DNA of 10,209 nucleotides from JBGSLA01 sp041740935. Its GTDB lineage: Bacteria > Desulfobacterota > Desulfobaccia > Desulfobaccales > 0-14-0-80-60-11. This document shows positions 6,404-10,209 of the stretch, in pieces (positions within the stretch are counted from its first letter, which is position 1; every line of letters starts with the position of its first letter). Under the pieces are notes generated by a model. The model was not told the DNA's origin, did not search any database, and saw nothing but the letters and a program-made list of their open reading frames with translations. The DNA lies in the NCBI GenBank assembly GCA_041740935.1, contig JBGSLA010000092.1, positions 1 through 10,209 on the forward strand, given 5' to 3'. The translations under genes were made by a program, and so were the position numbers.

Positions 6404-6551
6404 GGCGGGCACCTCCCGCCGCTCTAAAGTACCCGCAACGAAGCCAAGCAGAGCTTGGCTTGCACGCGGGTTCCCAAGCGGGAGCTTGGGAACCAGGATA
6501 CCTGTGGCGCCGGCGCCTCCCCGGCGCACGAACCGCCGAGGGCGGCGGTTC
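6404..6551. repeat. Run of five consecutive hairpins
   Basis: The stems are GGCGGG/CCCGCC (6404-6409, 6415-6420); AAGCCAAGC/GCTTGGCTT (6441-6449, 6453-6461); GGTTCCCAAGC/GCTTGGGAACC (6469-6479, 6484-6494), a perfect 11-bp stem with loop GGGA; GCGCCGG/CCGGCGC (6507-6513, 6521-6527); and GAACCGCC/GGCGGTTC (6530-6537, 6544-6551). None has a following T-run. From memory, the CCAAGC/GCTTGG type recurs in many bacterial genomes. Confidence 0.7.
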
Positions 6552-6627
6552 CACAAAAAAACCTTTCAGGACAGTTGCTCATGAGCTGATGGCCATCTCA
6601 AAACCACGAAAAGCCTGGTGGCACATC

Positions 6628-6643
6628 CCGGCCTAAAGGCCGG
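6628..6643. repeat. 6-bp GC hairpin
   Basis: CCGGCC (6628-6633) pairs with GGCCGG (6638-6643), loop TAAA. The following bases are A-rich rather than T-rich on the plus strand. Confidence 0.5.
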
Positions 6644-6732
6644 AACCAAACTGAAAAAATTGAATGATTTCTTAATAAGATTAACATGTTGCAAGCAAAA
6701 TCTTTGTCAGAAAACCACAAACTCGAGATTAG

Positions 6733-6756
6733 TAGCACAGGTGTCCTCACCTGTGC
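6733..6756. repeat. GGTAGCA stem-loop family, diverged copy
   Basis: GCACAGGTG (6735-6743) pairs perfectly with CACCTGTGC (6748-6756), loop TCCT, preceded by GTA. Relative to the copy at 6239-6257, two base pairs are changed on both sides of the stem. Confidence 0.65.
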
Positions 6757-6789
6757 ATTCTTACGGGTTCCGAAAACTGCATTGATGGT

Positions 6790-6804
6790 GGGCGGTGCCC
6801 GCCC
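6790..6804. repeat. Small GC hairpin
   Basis: GGGCGG (6790-6795) pairs with CCGCCC (6799-6804), loop TGC. It lies about 115 bp before the glycosyltransferase gene and has no T-run. Confidence 0.4.
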
Positions 6805-6920
6805 TTGGAATTTTTCAAGACGAAAATGACCTGTCATCCCCTTGTCCCAGAGCGCCGGAGCCAACGCAGAAATTTGATTCACCTTGAATTTTCCCAATGT
6901 TTTGATACCCTTTGTGTACC

Positions 6921-7739
6921 ATGGCTGAGGTCAGCGTCATCATCCCCACCCATAACCGGGCCGCCTGGGTCAAAGAGGCCGCGGCTTCGGTGCTGGCTCA
7001 GACCTTTGGGGACTATGAGCTCCTGGTGGTGGATGACGGCAGCACCGACGGCACGGGGGATGCCCTGGCGCCGCTGAACGGCCGCCTGAAGGTGCTCCGG
7101 CTGGAAGAGCGGCGGGGCGTGAGCGCCGCCCGCAACCGGGGCGCGGCCTCGGCCCGGGGTGAGTGGCTGGCTTTCCTGGACTCGGACGACCTCTGGCTGC
7201 CGGAGAAACTGGCCCGGCAGATGGAGTATCTGAGGTCCCATCCGGACTGCGCCATCTGCCAGACCGAGGAAATCTGGATCAGAAACGGGGTGCGGGTCAA
7301 TCCCCCCCAGACCCACCGGAAGGCGGGCGGCGACATTTTCCTCCCGTCTCTGGCGCGCTGCCTGGTGAGCCCTTCGGCGGTCATGCTGCGGCGGCGATTG
7401 TTCGAAGAGGTGGGGGGCTTTGACGAAACCCTGCCCGCGGCCGAAGATTATGATCTGTGGCTCAGGGTCGCCTGGCGCCAGCCCGTGGGCCTGGTCCCCG
7501 AGCCCCTGGTGATCAAACGGGGCGGCCACGCCGACCAGCTTTCCCGCCAGTGGGGCCTGGACCGCTTCCGCATCCGGGCGCTTCGGAAAATTTTGCAGGA
7601 GCCCCTGCTCCCCCCGCGTTACCGGGAAGCAGCCGAACGGACCCTGGGGCGCAAATGCGCCATATACGCCCAAGGCTGCGAGAAGCGGGGAAAACTGGCT
7701 GAGGCCAGGGAATATGGGGCTATAAGCTGTAAGCTCTAA
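6921..7739 (+). CDS. Family 2 glycosyltransferase
   Basis: Predicted inverting GT-A transferase that moves a sugar from a nucleotide-sugar donor, probably for surface polysaccharide, LPS or protein glycosylation; donor and acceptor cannot be read from the sequence. The 272-residue protein opens with the GT2 strand VSVIIPTHNRA (4-14). It then has VVDDGSTDGT (36-45), GVSAARNRGAASARGEWLAFLDSDD with the metal-binding DxD-type motif at 87-90, and the acceptor-side ED motif (AAEDYDLWLR, E175-D176). No membrane segment is evident, so it is probably cytosolic. The ATG at 6921 is preferred over an in-frame TTG at 6912, because GT2 proteins start just before this strand; neither has a Shine-Dalgarno. 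The last six codons and the stop lie in a heptanucleotide array, so the C-terminus (AISCKL) is repeat-derived. It is divergent from leuS and 330 bp before the nitroreductase gene. Confidence 0.88.
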   Translation: MAEVSVIIPTHNRAAWVKEAAASVLAQTFGDYELLVVDDGSTDGTGDALAPLNGRLKVLRLEERRGVSAARNRGAASARGEWLAFLDSDDLWLPEKLARQMEYLRSHPDCAICQTEEIWIRNGVRVNPPQTHRKAGGDIFLPSLARCLVSPSAVMLRRRLFEEVGGFDETLPAAEDYDLWLRVAWRQPVGLVPEPLVIKRGGHADQLSRQWGLDRFRIRALRKILQEPLLPPRYREAAERTLGRKCAIYAQGCEKRGKLAEAREYGAISCKL

Positions 7740-7768
7740 GCCTTAAGCTAAAAGCCAAAAGCCAAAAA
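7720..7768 (+). repeat. Heptanucleotide array 1 (seven units, CTNTAAG type)
   Basis: Seven consecutive 7-bp units in exact phase: CTATAAG, CTGTAAG, CTCTAAG, CCTTAAG, CTAAAAG, CCAAAAG, CCAAAAA. The array overlaps the last codons and stop of the glycosyltransferase gene. AGCCTTAAGCT (7739-7749) is the exact reverse complement of two 11-mers in array 2. Confidence 0.85.
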
Positions 7769-7826
7769 GAAAATTTCCGAAATAACAGCCAGTTTATTTT
7801 TAGGCTTTTGCCAAAGTGGCGGAGTT

Positions 7827-7900
7827 TGTCATCCTGAAGGAAACGAAGGATCTCAAGCTTTTGAAATTACGAGAGGCTTCGCGGCGCTCAGCCTGATACA
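7827..7900. repeat. TGTCAT-type palindromic element, copy 2
   Basis: The left arm TGTCATCCTGAAGGAAACGA (7827-7846) continues to GGATCTC at 7854. The diverged right arm runs from GAGAGG (7871) through CGCTCAGCCTGATACA (7900), whose reverse complement resembles the left arm of the copy at 3458-3529 (CTGAGCG, CGAAG, TCTC shared). It sits between the two heptad arrays. Confidence 0.6.
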
Positions 7901-7980
7901 AGAGAGAATAAAATTTTTTATGAGCTCTGCGCCCCAAGCCCTTTACCGCTTACCTGAACCGAATTGAACCGATGAACTAA

Positions 7981-8057
7981 AGCTTAAGGCTTACAGCCTA
8001 TAGCTTATAGCTTATAGCTTTAAGCTTATAGCTTACAGCCTACAGCTTAAGGCTACA
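7981..8057 (+). repeat. Heptanucleotide array 2 (eleven units, AGCTTAT type)
   Basis: Eleven 7-bp units in exact phase with consensus AGCTTAT. Variants include AGCTTAA, GGCTTAC, AGCCTAT, AGCTTTA and AGCCTAC. AGCTTAAGGCT occurs at both ends (7981-7991, 8044-8054). The orientation is opposite to array 1. The last unit ends 3 bp before the nitroreductase ribosome-binding site. Confidence 0.9.
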
Positions 8058-8059
8058 AA

Positions 8060-8065
8060 AGGAGG
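8060..8065 (+). promoter_or_regulatory. Nitroreductase ribosome-binding site
   Basis: A perfect AGGAGG, 4 nt before the ATG at 8070. It is the strongest Shine-Dalgarno in the window and fixes the start. Confidence 0.9.
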
Positions 8066-8069
8066 AATT

Positions 8070-8645
8070 ATGGACCTGTATGAAGCCATCATGAATCGAC
8101 GCAGCCACCGGTTTTACCAACCCGAGATGCCGCCCCGGGAGGTGCTGGAAAAGGTGATCAACGCCGCGCTCTGGGCCCCTTCCGGCACCAACGCCCAGCC
8201 CTGGGAGATCATGGTGCTGACCGGGCGCTACCGTGAGGAATTCGTGGAGCGGGCGGCCCACTGCATCGCCCACATGATCCCGATCCTCAAGGCGGCCCAG
8301 GTTCCGGAAAAGGGCCAGGAAATGGTCATCAAGTTCTTCAAGGACCTGGGGGGGGCGCCGGTGATCATCGCGGTGACCATTTACAAGCTTGACGACCCCG
8401 GCATGATGGAGTCCTATATCCAATCCGGGGCAGCCCTCATGCAGAATCTGCTGCTGGCGGCTCACGCCGAAGGCCTGGGCACCTGCTGGATGACCGGCCC
8501 CAATTTCGTGGCCAGGGAATTGCTGGACTACCTGGGCAAACCCGACCAGCACCTGCTGGCCATGACCCCCATCGGCTACTCCGCCAAGGAACCGCCCGCG
8601 CCGCCCCGCAAACCCCGGGAAATCCGCTGGCTGGGGTTTGATTAA
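8070..8645 (+). CDS. Nitroreductase-family protein (FMN-dependent oxidoreductase)
   Basis: Predicted flavoenzyme that reduces nitro, quinone or similar compounds with NAD(P)H; the true substrate is unknown, and members also include dehalogenases and ligand-modifying enzymes. The 191-residue protein starts MDLYEAIMNRRSHRFYQPE. The paired arginines (10-11) and RFY are typical of the FMN-phosphate-binding N-terminus. PSGTNAQPWEIMVLTG (38-53) is the second flavin-contact region, followed by APVIIAVTIYK. The end carries MQNLLLAAHAEGLGTCWMTG and MTPIGYSAKEPPAPPRKP, the usual closing signature of the fold. No signal peptide, membrane segment or ferredoxin-type cysteine cluster is present, so it is cytosolic. 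It is 84 bp before tyrS on the same strand, and co-transcription is plausible. Its upstream region is occupied by the heptad array, so any promoter must lie within or before that array. Confidence 0.9.
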   Translation: MDLYEAIMNRRSHRFYQPEMPPREVLEKVINAALWAPSGTNAQPWEIMVLTGRYREEFVERAAHCIAHMIPILKAAQVPEKGQEMVIKFFKDLGGAPVIIAVTIYKLDDPGMMESYIQSGAALMQNLLLAAHAEGLGTCWMTGPNFVARELLDYLGKPDQHLLAMTPIGYSAKEPPAPPRKPREIRWLGFD

Positions 8646-8718
8646 GAGAAGGGTATGGGGGGAGGGCTGGAAGCTGCGTCCCTTACCCCCTCTCCTTCCC
8701 CCACCATCACCCATAATC

Positions 8719-8722
8719 GGAG
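8719..8722 (+). promoter_or_regulatory. tyrS ribosome-binding site
   Basis: GGAG followed by 7 nt and then GTG at 8730. This supports the GTG start over the in-frame ATG at 8655. Confidence 0.65.
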
Positions 8723-8729
8723 AAGAAAC

Positions 8730-9953
8730 GTGAAATCGGTTGCGGAGCAACTCGCGCTCATCAACAAGGGCGTTCAGGAAATCATTCGGGAAGAAGAACT
8801 GGCGGCGCGGCTCACCAAATCCCTGGCCAGCGGCAAACCTTTGCGGATCAAGGCCGGCTTTGATCCCACCGCGCCGGACCTGCACCTGGGGCACACGGTG
8901 CTTATTCACAAGCTCAAACATTTTCAGGACCTGGGGCACCAGGTGATTTTTCTCATCGGGGATTTCACCGGGCTTATCGGCGACCCCTCCGGCAAAAGCG
9001 AGACCCGGCCGCCCCTGACCGAAGAGGAAGTCAAGGCCAACGCCGCCACCTATGAGCGCCAGATCTTCAAGGTGCTGGACCCGGAGCGCACCATCATCGA
9101 CTTCAACAGCCGCTGGATGAAGGAGATGCGCGCCCAGGACCTCATTCGCCTGGCGGCCCGGCACACCGTGGCCCGGATGCTCGAACGGGACGATTTCCAC
9201 AAGCGCTACGCCTCCCAGACTCCCATCGCCATTCATGAATTCCTCTACCCCCTGATCCAGGCCTACGATTCGGTGGCCCTGGCGGCCGACGTGGAATTGG
9301 GGGGCACGGACCAGAAATTCAACCTCCTGGTGGGGCGGGACATCCAGCGGGAGTACGGCCAGGAGCCCCAGATCGTCATCACCCTGCCCCTGCTGGAGGG
9401 CCTGGACGGGGTGCAGAAGATGAGCAAATCCCTGGGGAATTACGTGGGCATTGACGAGCCCCCCCAGGCCATGTTCGGGAAAATCATGTCCCTGCCGGAT
9501 GCGCTGATGCTGCGCTACTATGAACTGTTAAGCGATATCAGTCCGGCTGCTCTGGCCGAACTGGGGCGCGATCTGGAAAGCGGCGCCCGACACCCCCGGG
9601 ACGCCAAGGAGGCCTTGGCCCGGGAAATCACCGCCCGCTATCACGGGGCGACGGCGGCCCTGGACGCGGCCCGGGAATTCGCCCATATCTTCCGGGAGGG
9701 GGGATTGCCCGATGACATCGAAGAGGCGGTCCTGCCCGCGGCCGCCGGCGCGGTGTGGCTTCCCAAAATACTGGTGGACGCGGGTCTGGCCGCCAGCACC
9801 TCCGAGGGGCGGCGCCTGATCAGCCAGGGGGGGGTATCGGTGGACGGGGAAAAAATCACCGACGTCAATGTTGAAATTTTGGCCGGACGCGGCTTTTTAC
9901 TGCAGGTGGGCAAAAGACGGTTTAAGCGCGTGACCCTTAAAACCGATAAGTAG
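8730..9953 (+). CDS. tyrS: Tyrosyl-tRNA synthetase
   Basis: Class I synthetase that charges tRNA-Tyr in the cytoplasm. From the GTG start the protein has 407 residues. The HIGH motif appears as HLGH at 52-55 (AGFDPTAPDLHLGHTVL). The tyrosine-pocket region EFLYPLIQAYDSVALAADVELGGTDQKFN follows, and KMSKS is intact at 230-234. A C-terminal S4-type RNA-binding domain (about 343-403, LVDAGLAASTSEGRRLISQGGVSVDGEKI) completes the enzyme. The sequence and length resemble the TyrZ-like bacterial form rather than E. coli TyrS (inference). An in-frame ATG at 8655 would add 25 residues of low-complexity sequence (GGGLEAASLTPSPSP) with no family match. The GTG has GGAG at proper spacing and gives the typical start MKSVAEQLALI. 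It follows the nitroreductase by 84 bp and is followed by an exported-protein gene 49 bp downstream. Confidence 0.97.
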   Translation: MKSVAEQLALINKGVQEIIREEELAARLTKSLASGKPLRIKAGFDPTAPDLHLGHTVLIHKLKHFQDLGHQVIFLIGDFTGLIGDPSGKSETRPPLTEEEVKANAATYERQIFKVLDPERTIIDFNSRWMKEMRAQDLIRLAARHTVARMLERDDFHKRYASQTPIAIHEFLYPLIQAYDSVALAADVELGGTDQKFNLLVGRDIQREYGQEPQIVITLPLLEGLDGVQKMSKSLGNYVGIDEPPQAMFGKIMSLPDALMLRYYELLSDISPAALAELGRDLESGARHPRDAKEALAREITARYHGATAALDAAREFAHIFREGGLPDDIEEAVLPAAAGAVWLPKILVDAGLAASTSEGRRLISQGGVSVDGEKITDVNVEILAGRGFLLQVGKRRFKRVTLKTDK

Positions 9954-9954
9954 G

Positions 9955-9974
9955 TAGAGACTCTGGAGTTTCTA
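9955..9974 (+). terminator. Weak hairpin after tyrS, possible attenuated terminator
   Basis: TAGAGACT (9955-9962) pairs with AGTTTCTA (9967-9974), one G-T pair, loop CTGG. It begins 2 bp after the tyrS stop. It is AT-rich and followed only by ACCTTATTT, so it is a poor intrinsic terminator. Confidence 0.25.
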
Positions 9975-9993
9975 ACCTTATTTCGATCTGCGC

Positions 9994-9998
9994 GGGAG
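9994..9998 (+). promoter_or_regulatory. Ribosome-binding site of the exported-protein gene
   Basis: GGGAG with a 4-nt spacer before the ATG at 10003. It is the main evidence that this truncated frame is a real gene. Confidence 0.6.
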
Positions 9999-10002
9999 CC
10001 TG

Positions 10003-10209
10003 ATGCCTCGCCGGCCAGACCTTGCCAAGGCCATATTATGGGCCGGCCTCATCTGCCTGGTGGTGTTCGCATCCGGTCACGTCTGGGGCCGGGAGAACAC
10101 CAAGGTCCCGGTGCGCCTGGACCAGGCCGGTAAAACCGGGGCCGCCGATTCCCTTCAATCTTCTCCCCTGGCCGGCCGCCAGCTGGCGGCGGTGAGCCGC
10201 CCCAGGTCC
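10003..10209 (+). CDS. Unidentified exported or membrane-anchored protein, N-terminal 69 residues (cut by window edge)
   Basis: I do not recognise the family. The open frame runs from ATG at 10003 to the window end without a stop. GGGAG (9994-9998) lies 4 nt before the ATG, a good Shine-Dalgarno. Residues 1-9 are basic (MPRRPDLAK). Residues 10-28 form a hydrophobic segment (AILWAGLICLVVFASGHVWG), which suggests a signal peptide or an N-terminal anchor. What follows is polar and probably disordered (GKTGAADSLQSSPLAGRQ). There is no lipobox. It is 49 bp after tyrS on the same strand and may be co-transcribed with it. Confidence 0.65.
   Translation, partial: MPRRPDLAKAILWAGLICLVVFASGHVWGRENTKVPVRLDQAGKTGAADSLQSSPLAGRQLAAVSRPRS

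Larger units (their letters stand above)
6038..6920. other. Repeat-rich divergent region between leuS and the glycosyltransferase gene
   Basis: No credible gene is present. Next to leuS are its ribosome-binding site and -10 box. From 6146 to 6551 nearly all of the sequence is stem-loops: paired 8-bp hairpins, two GGTAGCA-family copies, and hairpins with arms at 6404/6415, 6441/6453, 6469/6484, 6507/6521 and 6530/6544. After a short repeat copy (6560-6585) come further hairpins at 6628-6643, 6735-6756 and 6790-6804. The last 115 bp before the glycosyltransferase start show no convincing promoter or Shine-Dalgarno. Confidence 0.7.
7740..8069. other. Spacer between the glycosyltransferase and nitroreductase genes
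   Basis: No gene is seen. The spacer is made of heptad array 1, a palindromic element (7827-7900) and heptad array 2, ending with the nitroreductase ribosome-binding site. Positions 7925-7980 (CCCCAAG, CCCTTTA, CCGCTTA and similar) may be a decayed extension of array 2 in the same 7-bp phase, but this is weak. Confidence 0.65.

Noticed and set aside
6173..6584. Minus-strand frames of 127 and 88 codons and a plus-strand frame of 111 codons
   Set aside because: All are translations of the hairpin mosaic (THGQDARATG, VPKLPLGNP type peptides) and are not supported as genes.
6628..6643. Intrinsic terminator
   Set aside because: The GC stem is short, is not followed by a T-run on either strand, and is not next to a gene end.
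7720..8057. CRISPR array
   Set aside because: Units are 7 bp with no spacers, and there are no cas genes. These are heptanucleotide tandem arrays.
8655..8729. Upstream ATG extension of tyrS
   Set aside because: The 25 extra residues are low-complexity and unlike the TyrRS family. The GTG at 8730 has a spaced GGAG and gives the usual N-terminus.
8040..9236. 398-codon minus-strand frame
   Set aside because: It is antisense to the nitroreductase and tyrS genes, both of which are clearly recognisable on the plus strand.

Overview
The window looks like chromosomal DNA of a GC-rich Gram-negative bacterium. The best guess is a member of the Desulfobacterota (former Deltaproteobacteria), possibly near Desulfobacca. 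Grounds: an outer-membrane LPS-assembly gene (lptE) in the proteobacterial order leuS-lptE-holA, the protein flavour of the synthetases, and intergenic DNA crowded with small palindromic repeats. The phylum call is inference; no marker in the window is decisive.

Layout: genes on the left run leftward. They are leuS (leucyl-tRNA synthetase, complete), a repeat-filled gap of about 440 bp, lptE and holA (3 bp apart), a repeat-filled gap of about 830 bp, then the first 250 codons of proS (prolyl-tRNA synthetase), cut by the window edge. Genes on the right run rightward. They are a family 2 glycosyltransferase, a 330-bp spacer with two heptanucleotide arrays in inverted orientation, a nitroreductase-family protein, tyrS (tyrosyl-tRNA synthetase), and the start of an unidentified exported protein cut by the right edge. 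leuS and the glycosyltransferase diverge from a repeat-rich region of about 880 bp.

Functionally the window is housekeeping: three aminoacyl-tRNA synthetases for translation, the clamp-loader delta subunit for replication and an LPS-transport lipoprotein. The glycosyltransferase and nitroreductase are less specific accessory enzymes. No mobile-element gene, tRNA, rRNA, CRISPR array or defence system was seen.

The unusual content is between the genes. Roughly a quarter of the window is non-coding and most of that is stem-loop DNA. One stem-loop family occurs four times with compensatory base changes. A G/C-run inverted repeat carries quadruplex-capable G-runs on both strands. Two palindromic elements occupy the leuS-lptE gap, where the genes are usually close together. 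Two 7-bp-phased arrays face each other, one supplying the end of the glycosyltransferase gene and the other ending just before the nitroreductase ribosome-binding site. lptE also carries an exact in-frame 15-bp tandem duplication.
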